Assembly (NCBI GenBank): GCA_002317475.1
Contig: DCIS01000026.1
Coordinates: 1 to 17,361, forward strand
Length of the DNA: 17,361 bases
Source of the DNA: Prevotellaceae bacterium UBA1720
GTDB lineage: Bacteria; Bacteroidota; Bacteroidia; Bacteroidales; Bacteroidaceae
Direction: 5' to 3'
Part shown: piece by piece, positions 1-7,610 of the stretch
Position numbering within the stretch: the first letter of the stretch is position 1
How the letters are laid out: the number at the start of each line of letters is the position of its first letter
Notes under the pieces: generated by a model
What the model saw: the letters and a program-made list of their open reading frames with translations, nothing else
The model's database searches: none
What the model was told of the DNA's origin: nothing
Program-made: the position numbers and the translations under genes

Positions 1-251
1 AGGGGAGCACGATCCTGGATCTCAGTCTGCTCAATCTTTGCCTTCAGTTCAGCAATCTGCTGACGAAGATCTGCAGGTGACTCCTGCACCTGTCTCTTAA
101 TCTCCTGTGTCTTGGCACGCAACTCATCGTGGCTCAGTGCCTGAATCTGGGGGTAAATAGCCTTTACCTCCTCAACAAGGGGCTGAATGGCCTTAAGGTC
201 ACGAGAGGCCTTATTGCCAAATACCTTGCTTAAAAAATCAATTAATCCCAT
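1..251 (-). CDS. secA: Preprotein translocase subunit SecA, N-terminal fragment (cut by window edge)
   Basis: SecA is the cytoplasmic ATPase that drives unfolded preproteins through SecYEG. Only the first 83 codons are present; the gene continues beyond position 1. The translation starts MGLIDFLSKVFGNKASRDLK and continues with helical, charged sequence including ALSHDELRAKTQEIKRQ. This matches the N-terminus of Bacteroidetes SecA: FLSKVFGNKA, then the 'L..LSxxxLRAKT' helix. In SecA the nucleotide-binding Walker motifs lie downstream, so none can be checked here. The ATG at 249-251 fits the family's N-terminus. It lies 89 bases downstream of the phosphatase-like gene on the same strand. I found no good TAnnTTTG promoter in that gap, so read-through from the upstream operon is possible. 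Identification rests on recall of the family N-terminus. Confidence 0.85.
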   Translation of the reverse strand, partial: MGLIDFLSKVFGNKASRDLKAIQPLVEEVKAIYPQIQALSHDELRAKTQEIKRQVQESPADLRQQIAELKAKIEQTEIQDRAP

Positions 252-317
252 ATCTTGTATTATTTTTTTGCTTTGTTAATTGTTGTCGGAGAGATACTTT
301 TCCGATTATTCGATGTT

Positions 318-337
318 TTGAGAATTCGAGTTCTCAA
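318..337 (-). terminator. Hairpin just after the phosphatase-like gene
   Basis: A 7-bp perfect inverted repeat (TTGAGAA / TTCTCAA) surrounds a 6-base loop. It starts 4 bases beyond the stop codon of the phosphatase-like gene on the minus strand. No U-tract follows (the next bases read AACATCG), so it may be a weak terminator or an mRNA 3'-end stabiliser rather than a full stop before secA. Confidence 0.4.
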
Positions 338-340
338 GGC

Positions 341-1927
341 TTACAATGGTGCTACTGAGCATGCGTTCGGTGCTCGAATGCGTAGACACCGTGCCAATGA
401 CGGTGCCAGATGATCAACGGTCACGGGAGTGGATATCGTTTCCCGTTCTACATTGCAACCATAGAAAATCAAAGGGAAACCCATGTAGGAATCACGCACA
501 AGGCGATCCTGATGGGTGGTTTCATTGACCAGATGCCAACCTGGTGCAACCTGTATAAGAATATCGCCGGAACAACGAGGGTTGTAGGCGTTTCGCAATT
601 TGCTGATTAAAGAACTACCTGCTCCCGAAGCCAGACGCTGAGAGGTGAACACATCCCTCACGCCTTCCAACTGCATCAAGAAATCCTGTGAACGCTCGAG
701 CACCTCTGCCAGGTTCAAGGCACGGTTTTCGATGAGTTTCAGGTTCAGGTAAAGCTGGTTGTCCATGACCGCCTCGACATACTGTCCTTGACCATAAACA
801 GCAACCAGATACATATTTAATAATAGGTGTGCGCGCGTGATGCTGAAATTTCCCGTTGGAATACGATACTTGGACACATCCTCGGCCTCCTGATCAGAGT
901 AGCCCGTGCTGGTCAACACATAGAGCACCCTACCCTTACCAACCTTATTCTCTACATGGCGCATCAACTCGGCCAGACAATGATCCAAGCGCACATAGGT
1001 GTCCTGCACCTCTATGGGACAGACATCAACGCCCTTATGGAGATAATTTCCGGCATAATAGGTCACGGAGAGGAAATCGGTAACAGCATCTGCTCCAATT
1101 TCAGTCCTTGACAGACAATGTTGTACGAAACTGTTTACCTCCTCGTTGACCAGCGCACTTGCCTTGAAATCATGGTACTTGGTATCACCGGAGAATTTGT
1201 GCTTGAATGGCTTAGTTGAGCCATTAGATACTCCGGATACAAAATAGTTGAAATTGCCCACCAAACCATTAGAGGGTTCCCAGGTGAGACGACTCAGTTT
1301 TGTCTTCAACGACTGCCCGTCATCATACAACTGTGCCCATGAGGGATAAGGACCGTAGTAGGAAGTGCTGCACCACTGGCCTGAGACATCATCTATCCAA
1401 AAAGCAGCATCAGCAGCATGACCGGCAGAAAGAATAGCAGCATCGCGGAAAGGCGCAACAGCGTACACCAATGCCCTTCCCTCAGTACTCACCTTCAATT
1501 CGTCACCAATAGTGCTTACCGACAATGCAATGGGACTACTCTTGTCAGCAGTATTCAAACCCTCCACACTGCTATCGTCAACGCAATACACCGGTTGTAA
1601 GGTGGTACGATTGAGCCACTGCTGTGCCACTACACCATGTTCGTAAGGTGTTGCACCACTCATCAGAGAGGCAATGGCTGAGGCTCTGTCGGGACGGCTA
1701 AAAGGATACTCAGCACGAGTATATACACGTCCGTCTGCCAGCAGTTTATGGAAACCCTCCTCACCATACAATGGAGAGAAGGCCTCCAGATAATCTGATC
1801 GTAGTTGGTCAACGACAATATTCACGACAAGACGAGGCACCTCGGGAGATGTCTGAGCCTCAGCATTCATGATGACCATCAAGGCCATCAATGATGTGAG
1901 CAGTCGGTAATGTCGTGAACTATTCAT
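341..1927 (-). CDS. Exported alkaline-phosphatase-superfamily protein with a degraded metal site (putative pseudoenzyme)
   Basis: 528 residues. An N-terminal signal peptide (about residues 1-25, hydrophobic LLTSLMALMVIM then AEA-Q) predicts export to the periplasm. The fold is that of the PafA/type I phosphodiesterase branch of the alkaline phosphatase superfamily: 'VVNIVVDQLRSDYL' (metal-ligand Asp40), the nucleophile loop region 'PFSRPDRASAIASLMSGATPYEHG' split here as residues 75-98, and a C-terminal 'FPLIFYG...VDHLAPSLARCL'. By my alignment from memory against PafA-type enzymes, the nucleophile position may be Ser77. The usual Asp-x3-His pair reads Tyr290/Asn294, the 'ADHG' pair reads Thr341-Gly342, and the late His reads Gly483. 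It therefore probably cannot bind two zinc ions. It lies 12 bases downstream of the Lnb-type gene in the same transcript. The role is unknown; it could be a binding or partner protein. Confidence 0.75.
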   Translation of the reverse strand: MNSSRHYRLLTSLMALMVIMNAEAQTSPEVPRLVVNIVVDQLRSDYLEAFSPLYGEEGFHKLLADGRVYTRAEYPFSRPDRASAIASLMSGATPYEHGVVAQQWLNRTTLQPVYCVDDSSVEGLNTADKSSPIALSVSTIGDELKVSTEGRALVYAVAPFRDAAILSAGHAADAAFWIDDVSGQWCSTSYYGPYPSWAQLYDDGQSLKTKLSRLTWEPSNGLVGNFNYFVSGVSNGSTKPFKHKFSGDTKYHDFKASALVNEEVNSFVQHCLSRTEIGADAVTDFLSVTYYAGNYLHKGVDVCPIEVQDTYVRLDHCLAELMRHVENKVGKGRVLYVLTSTGYSDQEAEDVSKYRIPTGNFSITRAHLLLNMYLVAVYGQGQYVEAVMDNQLYLNLKLIENRALNLAEVLERSQDFLMQLEGVRDVFTSQRLASGAGSSLISKLRNAYNPRCSGDILIQVAPGWHLVNETTHQDRLVRDSYMGFPLIFYGCNVERETISTPVTVDHLAPSLARCLRIRAPNACSVAPL

Positions 1928-1939
1928 TGGAGTATTCGC

Positions 1940-3220
1940 TTATTTTTTCTTCTTTTTCTTTTGGTGTGCACGCTCCGAGGTGTGCCTCTCATTTCTAGCA
2001 GCACCCTGTCTACCCGGCATACGCTTGTAGAATATCAAGTAGCTCAATGGGCGTAGCAGCAAAGTACATGCCAAAGGAATCGTCAGTAGGGCAAATCGCT
2101 GTGGAATCCAAGGCGAGAATGCCAAAAACAGCAGTAAAAACGCCAAATTGGCAAAATGATAGACACAATACTTACGTTTGATGGCTCGCCATACCACCCA
2201 AGGCATACATAGCAATGGAATGGGATTGAACAACAGCACCTGCCAGTTGCTATCCACAGAGGGATGCTCTGAGAAGAGGAACATAAAACAGGCAAGAGCA
2301 CCACACAGGCCCTGTGACATCATGACCAAGATGTCGAATCCCCAAATCATTCGCTTGAAGGCAATCTCGCAAGCAAACACCAAAAGACTGATACCTGCAA
2401 AGCAGAGAATAGCCTGCCATGGGGTCAAAGGAAATTCAGGTTCCCTAGGAACAACACGCTTGGGCAATAGTACTGTGGTTTCTCCTTGTAGGAGAGGACG
2501 GGAGTTCCCCTCTTTATCATAGACAACTGCCTGATCATAGAATGCCATCAACCTCTCCGGCAGAAAGGCAGACATACGATCGGAAAGAACGGTGTCGACG
2601 GATGCACCTAATAACATATCATCACCCACCTCTGCCCAAGGATGACCCTCGGTGTAGACGTGAAGGCAATCACGATAGGTCATTTTCTCTGCCTCCTTAT
2701 ATTTCACCTCTCCATCAATGGCATTTTCAATCATATCGCGCACTTTGGAGGTGCAATTATTAAGCAGGAAATTATACCTGTACTCACAATTCTGAGGTTT
2801 AGCGTTTTCCACCAACGCATTCCAAAGACGCGTACTTTCCTCCGCAGTCAGGTTCAAATGCTGCGATGTCACGGACGAGCCTCTTTCTCTGTATTCGACC
2901 AGAAAATATTCGTAAGGAATAGCCGCCACCATATAGTCAGTCTTGCCCAACAAGAAATTCCATATAAAATGAGGCTTCCTGAAGTCAAAGACGCCATAGT
3001 TGAAGACGACATCCATCCCTCTACCATCGGTGACTCGTAAACCCGTATGGCCATAGAGCGAGTAGACTTCCGGACCTGGAGAGCAAGTGAGCAGTTCAAA
3101 CTGGAACGTTCCTTCGGATGGATTTTCCGCCTGCGCTTGCGCACATACACGAGCATGCCCCATTACAAAAAACAGGACAAGCAGAAAGGCAATATGTGGT
3201 CTTATCAGCGCTTTGTACAT
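1940..3220 (-). CDS. lnb: DUF4105 / Lnb-type membrane protein, probable lipoprotein N-acyltransferase
   Basis: 426 residues. An N-terminal signal or anchor segment (about 7-28) is followed by a periplasmic DUF4105 domain (about 38-235) and roughly five hydrophobic segments (about 266-287, 293-317, 329-346, 354-372, 377-398). Conserved DUF4105 features are visible: 'YSLYGHTGLRV' with His58, 'FNYGVFDF', 'FLLGKTDYMV', 'NFLLNNCTSKVRD' with Cys156, and the membrane motif 'FSEHPSVDSNWQVLLFNP'. As I recall, this family has been named Lnb, for lipoprotein N-acyltransferase in Bacteroides, which N-acylates the lipoprotein N-terminal cysteine in place of Lnt. His58 and Cys156 would be the catalytic candidates. 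The symbol is family-level, not proven for this gene. The protein ends in a run of six lysines. It is the first gene after the promoter at 3254-3284 and is followed 12 bases later by the phosphatase-like gene. Confidence 0.8.
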   Translation of the reverse strand: MYKALIRPHIAFLLVLFFVMGHARVCAQAQAENPSEGTFQFELLTCSPGPEVYSLYGHTGLRVTDGRGMDVVFNYGVFDFRKPHFIWNFLLGKTDYMVAAIPYEYFLVEYRERGSSVTSQHLNLTAEESTRLWNALVENAKPQNCEYRYNFLLNNCTSKVRDMIENAIDGEVKYKEAEKMTYRDCLHVYTEGHPWAEVGDDMLLGASVDTVLSDRMSAFLPERLMAFYDQAVVYDKEGNSRPLLQGETTVLLPKRVVPREPEFPLTPWQAILCFAGISLLVFACEIAFKRMIWGFDILVMMSQGLCGALACFMFLFSEHPSVDSNWQVLLFNPIPLLCMPWVVWRAIKRKYCVYHFANLAFLLLFLAFSPWIPQRFALLTIPLACTLLLRPLSYLIFYKRMPGRQGAARNERHTSERAHQKKKKKK

Positions 3221-3230
3221 TATTAATTAA

Positions 3231-3243
3231 GCCCCAACGGGGC
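3231..3243 (-). promoter_or_regulatory. 5'-UTR hairpin before the Lnb-type gene
   Basis: GCCCC-AAC-GGGGC on the plus strand gives a 5-bp all-GC stem with a 3-base loop, 10 bases upstream of the start codon at 3220. With transcription predicted to start near 3247, this hairpin would take up about half of a leader of roughly 26 bases. It could stabilise the 5' end or hold down translation. Confidence 0.45.
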
Positions 3244-3253
3244 AAATTCTCGG

Positions 3254-3284
3254 CAAAGATACAACCTTTAACTGTTAAATCAAA
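3254..3284 (-). promoter_or_regulatory. Bacteroidetes-type promoter for the lnb-phosphatase operon
   Basis: Read on the minus strand: TTTG (3284-3281), a 19-base spacer, then TATCTTTG (3261-3254). This fits the TTTG / TAnnTTTG consensus with the expected spacing. It diverges from the coaX promoter. Confidence 0.7.
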
Positions 3285-3311
3285 ATAAAACACGGGATAT
3301 ATCGTCCCAAA

Positions 3312-3344
3312 TTGAACATATATTAAAAAAAATGTGTAACTTTG
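3312..3344 (+). promoter_or_regulatory. Promoter for the coaX operon
   Basis: TAACTTTG at 3337-3344 is an exact TAnnTTTG -7 element. A TTG at 3312-3314 lies 22 bases upstream, slightly far for a -33 element. Transcription would start near 3350, leaving a leader of only about 20 bases before the TTG start codon at 3372. Confidence 0.65.
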
Positions 3345-3371
3345 TCCCGCTAAACAGCAAATTACATCATA

Positions 3372-4115
3372 TTGAACCTGATAATTGACATAGGGAACAC
3401 GCGAGCAAAGTTGCTGGCCATGAGGCAAGGCGAACCGGTTGAGGAAGCCACAAGTGACAGCGACACACTCACAGGGTTGAGCGAATTCGTCAGTCGTTTT
3501 CCTTTCGAGAAAGGTATTGTCAGCACCGTAGCAAAGATGGGCGAGAAGGCCGTCAAGGCCATTGAGGAAATCAGTTTCCCAATGCTTTGGCTCAGTAGCG
3601 AGACGCCTCTGCCCATCTTAACGACTTTCCCACCCACAATGGGAAGTGATCGTATTGCGGCCATTGTAGGAGCCATGTCCTTAAAGCCTGGCACTCCCCT
3701 ACTCATCGTGGATGCTGGAACTTGTGTCACTTATGAGTTCATTGATGACGAAGGCATCTATCTGGGTGGAAATATCGCACCGGGCCTGAGGTTAAGACTA
3801 CTTGCCATGCACGAGCACACTGCCCTTCTCCCTCTCGTAGAGGCAAATGGCGACTTGCCCGCCATAGGTTACGATACAGACACTGCAATGAGAACTGGTG
3901 CCATACTCGGGCTCAAATACGAGATTGAAGGATATATAAGGAATTACAAAAAAGAGCATCCTCAGTTGCATGTGTTCCTGACAGGTGGCGATGTGTTTGA
4001 TTTTGAAGAAGATATAAAAAAAATCATCAGCACGGACCACTATTTAGTTCCACGAGGGCTCAACAGCACCCTGGAGTACAACACCAGAACCCAAAAGGCG
4101 AAGGGTGAAGACTGA
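3372..4115 (+). CDS. coaX: Type III pantothenate kinase
   Basis: 247 residues, normal length. It phosphorylates pantothenate, the first committed step of coenzyme A synthesis, in the cytoplasm. The ASKHA-fold motifs are all visible: N-terminal 'LIIDIGNTRAKL' with Asp6, 'TMGSDRIAA' (Gly91-x-Asp93-Arg94), 'LIVDAGTCVTYEFID' (Asp114 to Thr117), 'GGNIAPGLRLRLLAMH' from residue 132, 'FLTGGDV' near 205, and the C-terminal 'PRGLN'. Type III enzymes use a monovalent cation and are not inhibited by CoA, which is family knowledge. The start is TTG. No in-frame ATG lies upstream in the short leader, and initiation at TTG gives the family N-terminus M-NLIIDIGNT. It is the first gene of a plus-strand cluster; the beta-barrel gene follows after 29 bases. 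Confidence 0.95.
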   Translation: MNLIIDIGNTRAKLLAMRQGEPVEEATSDSDTLTGLSEFVSRFPFEKGIVSTVAKMGEKAVKAIEEISFPMLWLSSETPLPILTTFPPTMGSDRIAAIVGAMSLKPGTPLLIVDAGTCVTYEFIDDEGIYLGGNIAPGLRLRLLAMHEHTALLPLVEANGDLPAIGYDTDTAMRTGAILGLKYEIEGYIRNYKKEHPQLHVFLTGGDVFDFEEDIKKIISTDHYLVPRGLNSTLEYNTRTQKAKGED

Positions 4116-4144
4116 TAATAAAACATAAAATACACCAAGATATA

Positions 4145-5467
4145 ATGAGAAAAATTATCATTATAATAGCGATGTTTGTTTTGCTGCCCGTATCATTGGC
4201 TGCACAGACAAACGGAAGCAATTCATCTTATTCTCGCTACGGAATAGGAACATTAGATGAACAATCACAGACGTTCAACCGTGGCATGGGTGGCGTGGCC
4301 CTTGGCTTGCGCAGTGGCAAATGCATCAATATACAGAACCCAGCCTCTTATTCCGCTATTGATTCGCTGAGTTTCCTGTTTGATATCGGTATGTCCATGC
4401 AGTTCGGACACCTTGCCGGAGAGAATAGCAGTGTAAACGTTCGCAACACCTCACTTTCTAACGTCAACGCTGGTTTTCAGGTCATGAAGGGCTTGGGTAT
4501 GTCTTTTGGTTTCACCCCCTATTCTTCTATCGGATACAGTTTCTACAACGAGGGCCGTGTAGGCAGTGGTTATACCACCTCCAAACCTATTACCACAACA
4601 ACAAGTTACACAGGTTCCGGTGGTTTACGCCAAGCTTATATAGGCGCTGGATGGAATCCTTTTTCCAACCTATCCATTGGTGCGAACGTCAGTTATCTTT
4701 GGGGTAGCTACGAACATGCCATGTCTCAGATTTTCTATGAGGGAAGTTCTTCAAGTACTTCATACAATTCACAGAATAACACATACTTAGCAGACATACA
4801 TAGCTACAAGTTAGATCTGGGTATCCAATACCCTATCCGTCTGAACAAGAGCGACTACCTGACCCTTGGAGCAACCTATAGCTTGGGACACAACCTTGGT
4901 GGTGACGCTACCCTTTACCGATATACCTCAGCAGGTGATTCGCTCACGAGTACAGCCAAGGATGCATTCAGCATCCCCAACACCTTTGGTGGAGGTCTTT
5001 CCTGGACTCACGACAACCAATGGGTTGTGGCTGCAGATGTTACGTATGAGAAGTGGGGTGGATGCAAACTGCCCATCGCGGAAACGACTGCAAGCAGCAT
5101 CAACTACAACGTACGTGATGACCAGTACAGCAACAGAACACGCTACAAGTTTGGCTTGGAATACACTCCTAACCAGCAAAACCGTAACAAATACCTCCAA
5201 ACCGTAAAATACCGTTTAGGTTTCAACTATTCCACCCCTTATGTCAAGGTAAACGGAGCCGAAGGACCTACCGAGTACCGTGTCACAGCCGGCTTGGGAC
5301 TTCCTTTGCAGTCTCGCAAATTGACAGGACGCTCATTCGTGAATATTTCCGCAGAATGGCTTTTGCGCAAGGCTAGCGCATCCAACCTCATTGACGAGAA
5401 CTACCTGATGCTCAATATCGGTGTAACCTTCAACGAGCGCTGGTTCCTCAAGTGGAAGATTGAATGA
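4145..5467 (+). CDS. Outer-membrane beta-barrel protein
   Basis: 440 residues. The signal peptide MRKIIIIIAMFVLLPVSLAA ends before Q21. The mature part has alternating hydrophobic/polar strands rich in Gly, Ser, Tyr and Asn, such as 'MSFGFTPYSSIGYSF', 'YRLGFNYSTPYVKV' and 'RVTAGLGLPL'. The last strand, 'NIGVTFNERWFLKWKIE', is close to the aromatic C-terminal signal used by the BAM machinery. The N-terminal part ('NSSYSRYGIGTLDEQSQTFNRGMGGVALGLRS') resembles the start of FadL/PorV-like barrels, where such a segment often plugs the pore. I do not recognise a named family. The last four bases overlap an ATG of the lptC-like reading frame, so the two are probably translated together, which suggests a role in envelope transport or LPS assembly. 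Confidence 0.8.
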   Translation: MRKIIIIIAMFVLLPVSLAAQTNGSNSSYSRYGIGTLDEQSQTFNRGMGGVALGLRSGKCINIQNPASYSAIDSLSFLFDIGMSMQFGHLAGENSSVNVRNTSLSNVNAGFQVMKGLGMSFGFTPYSSIGYSFYNEGRVGSGYTTSKPITTTTSYTGSGGLRQAYIGAGWNPFSNLSIGANVSYLWGSYEHAMSQIFYEGSSSSTSYNSQNNTYLADIHSYKLDLGIQYPIRLNKSDYLTLGATYSLGHNLGGDATLYRYTSAGDSLTSTAKDAFSIPNTFGGGLSWTHDNQWVVAADVTYEKWGGCKLPIAETTASSINYNVRDDQYSNRTRYKFGLEYTPNQQNRNKYLQTVKYRLGFNYSTPYVKVNGAEGPTEYRVTAGLGLPLQSRKLTGRSFVNISAEWLLRKASASNLIDENYLMLNIGVTFNERWFLKWKIE

Positions 5468-5517
5468 TTCCTCTTGAAATTAGCCAAAAGAGCACGTTTT
5501 CAAGCATTTGCGTTTAT

Positions 5518-6099
5518 ATGAAGGGTAGATTCATCGTTGCTGCTATAGTTACCTTCCTTTGCATACTCACAGCCTGTGAAGGAGACAAGGAGCACATGGC
5601 TCCAGCTGTTAGCGATAGTGACTCCATACCTTTCATGAATGCACACGGCATCAGTACTTTGATATCTGATTCCGGTGTGATTCGCTACAAGATCGTGGCT
5701 GAAGAATGGCAGATTTTCAACACAACGAACCCTGCCACATGGACCTTCAAGAAGGGATTCTTCATGGAGCGTTATGACGAAAACATGCATGTCAATCTCT
5801 TTGTACAGGCTGACACCGCCTACCTCAGGGAAATGAACACATGGGAACTGAGGGGTCGCGTGGTTGTAAAGAACCTGGAAGGAACACTTTTCCTAACGGA
5901 AGAGTTATTCTGGGACATGGGAGAACATAACATCTGGAACCACATGCCAATGGATATCTTCATGCCCGACCGTGAGTTGCACGGTACAGACTTCCGTTCC
6001 AACGAATCTATGACAGACTATTTCGTAACCAATTCAACCGGCGCATTACCCTCTGAGGATATGCAAAGCGACGAATCTGAAGAGGAGAATGACGATTAA
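5518..6099 (+). CDS. lptC: LptC-like LPS export lipoprotein
   Basis: 193 residues from the chosen start. MKGRFIVAAIVTFLCILTAC is a typical lipoprotein signal with lipobox Leu17-Thr-Ala-Cys20. An in-frame ATG at 5464 would add 18 residues and overlap the upstream stop codon (ATGA), but it would put an unusually long polar stretch before the signal core. Coupled initiation at 5464 cannot be excluded. The mature protein carries LptC/OstA-type beta-strand sequence: 'DSGVIRYKIVAEEWQIF', 'KGFFMERYDENMHV', 'ADTAYLREMNTWELRGRVVVKNLEG', 'LFLTEELFWDMGEHNIW' and 'GTDFRSNESMTDYFVTN'. LptC bridges the LptB2FG extractor and LptA in the periplasm. Here it would be lipid-anchored, as in Bacteroidetes homologues, rather than held by a membrane helix. 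The tail is strongly acidic (DESEEENDD). Confidence 0.85.
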   Translation: MKGRFIVAAIVTFLCILTACEGDKEHMAPAVSDSDSIPFMNAHGISTLISDSGVIRYKIVAEEWQIFNTTNPATWTFKKGFFMERYDENMHVNLFVQADTAYLREMNTWELRGRVVVKNLEGTLFLTEELFWDMGEHNIWNHMPMDIFMPDRELHGTDFRSNESMTDYFVTNSTGALPSEDMQSDESEEENDD

Positions 6100-6138
6100 G
6101 ATAATTCAAGTTTCGTATGTCCCATAATGCCCACTTCC

Positions 6139-6225
6139 TACGTACAGCATACGTACAGCCTACGTATAGTCTACGTAAACATACGGTGTTTGTACGGTGT
6201 TTGTACGGTGTTTGTACGTAACGAA
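6139..6225. repeat. 11-bp tandem array of TACGTA/TACGGT units
   Basis: Eight head-to-tail units start with TACGTA or TACGG at 6139, 6150, 6161, 6172, 6182, 6193, 6204 and 6215. Seven spacings are 11 bp, except one of 10 bp (6172-6182). The first units read TACGTACAGC plus one base; three consecutive units are identical TACGGTGTTTG; the last returns to TACGTA. TACGTA is self-complementary. The array fills the middle of the 194-base gap between the lptC-like gene and the CNNM/CBS gene. No promoter of the TAnnTTTG type is visible in that gap. Confidence 0.9.
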
Positions 6226-6293
6226 TGACCATAACAATTACGAAGTCTGAAGAATAACTAAGCGAGCAAAAGTTCCCTTCAAATTAAAAATTT

Positions 6294-7601
6294 ATGGACA
6301 TTACCTCCATCATCATAAGCACAGTTGTTGTACTCCTATTCTCCGCCTATTTTTCGGGTATGGAGATTGCCTTTGTGTCCAGCAGCAAGCTGCGCTTTGA
6401 AATGGACAAGGAATCCAACAAAGGCATCAGCACTCGCATCCTTTCCGTATTCTACAACCATCCCAACAATTTCATTTCCACACTATTAGTCGGAAACAAT
6501 ATAGCACTGGTCATCTATGGTATCCTGATGGCAAAACTACTGGAGAAGGTTCTGTTAATACCCATTGGATTACACCCTGCCAGCGAAAGCATGGATTGTC
6601 CCAACGAAGCAGCATGTCTGACAATCCAGACCATCATTTCCACCATTATTGTCCTCTTCACCGGAGAATTCCTCCCCAAGACGCTTTTCAAGATTAACCC
6701 TAACGGGATGATACGTTTCTTTGCCATCCCGACAATGCTTTTCTATATCATCCTCTACCCCGTAAGTAAAGTGGCAAGTGGCATCAGCAAACTGCTTCTC
6801 AGATGTTTCGGCACAAAAGTCAAAAAAACAGACAATGACACATCCTTTACCAAGGTGGACCTTGACTATTTAATTCAAAGTAATATCGAGGATGTTAAGA
6901 ACGATGACGAAATCAACGACGAGGTAAAGATTTTCCAGAACGCATTGGATTTCAGCAGCGTAAAGGTCAGAGACTGCATTGTACCCCGTACAGAGATTGA
7001 TGCCGTTGATGCCGATACTACCTTGGAAGAACTGAAGAGTAAATTCGTAGAGTCCGGCCACTCAAAAATCATCATCTACAAGGAGGATATTGACGAGATT
7101 CAAGGATACATCCATTCATCGGAAATGTTCCGTCTGGCAGAGGGGGAATCCTGGACCAAATGTATCCGCGAGGTGCCTTTCGTACCAGAGACCATGACCG
7201 CGCAGAAACTATTGAAGATTTTCATGCAGCAGAAGCGTTCCATGGCTGTTGTCGTAGACGAATTTGGTGGCACTAGTGGCATAGTGACCCTCGAGGACCT
7301 TGTCGAAGAGATTTTCGGTGAGATAGAGGATGAACACGACAAAGAAAACTACATCGCAACAGACCTGGGTAATGGTGAATACATGCTGTCTGCCCGACTA
7401 GAAATTGAGAAGGTAAACGAGATGTTTGACCTCAGCCTCCCCGAGAGTGACCAATACCTGACCGTTGGTGGTCTCATCCTACACGAGTATCAAAGTTTTC
7501 CCAAAGTCAACGAGATTGTAAAATTTGATAAGTGGGAATTCAAAATAATCAAAAAGACCGCGACAAAACTGGAACTGGTGAAACTCAAAGTCAACCAATA
7601 G
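6294..7601 (+). CDS. CNNM/CBS transporter-associated protein (CorC/HlyC, hemolysin-like family)
   Basis: 435 residues at the inner membrane. A DUF21/CNNM membrane domain (about 1-175) has the signature 'YFSGMEIAFVSSSKLRFEM' near the start and hydrophobic helices around 5-22, 60-85, 107-130 and 138-168. A pair of CBS domains (about 222-345) follows, with 'VPRTEIDAVDADTTLEEL' and 'MAVVVDEFGGTSGIVTLEDLVEEIFGEI', then a C-terminal CorC/HlyC (PCMH-like) domain at about 352-432. Relatives bind adenine nucleotides in the CBS pair and are linked to magnesium or cobalt export; in gliding Bacteroidetes a related protein is called GldE. The substrate cannot be read from sequence. A short insert with two cysteines (DCPNEAAC, 101-108) lies in the membrane domain. 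It follows the 11-bp array and ends shortly before the palindrome at 7611-7642. Confidence 0.88.
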   Translation: MDITSIIISTVVVLLFSAYFSGMEIAFVSSSKLRFEMDKESNKGISTRILSVFYNHPNNFISTLLVGNNIALVIYGILMAKLLEKVLLIPIGLHPASESMDCPNEAACLTIQTIISTIIVLFTGEFLPKTLFKINPNGMIRFFAIPTMLFYIILYPVSKVASGISKLLLRCFGTKVKKTDNDTSFTKVDLDYLIQSNIEDVKNDDEINDEVKIFQNALDFSSVKVRDCIVPRTEIDAVDADTTLEELKSKFVESGHSKIIIYKEDIDEIQGYIHSSEMFRLAEGESWTKCIREVPFVPETMTAQKLLKIFMQQKRSMAVVVDEFGGTSGIVTLEDLVEEIFGEIEDEHDKENYIATDLGNGEYMLSARLEIEKVNEMFDLSLPESDQYLTVGGLILHEYQSFPKVNEIVKFDKWEFKIIKKTATKLELVKLKVNQ

Positions 7602-7610
7602 CACACTATC

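Noticed and set aside
287..306. Imperfect hairpin (TCGGA / TCCGA) upstream of secA
   Set aside because: Only five terminal pairs hold, with mismatches inside; too weak to call.
2869..3156. Short minus-strand frame inside the Lnb-type gene, in another reading frame
   Set aside because: It lies fully within a recognised gene, and its translation has no domain or signal.
6139..6225. CRISPR array
   Set aside because: Units are 11 bp with no unique spacers of 25-40 bp and no cas genes nearby. The same reasoning rules out CRISPR for the arrays at 10185-10290 and 17254-17361.
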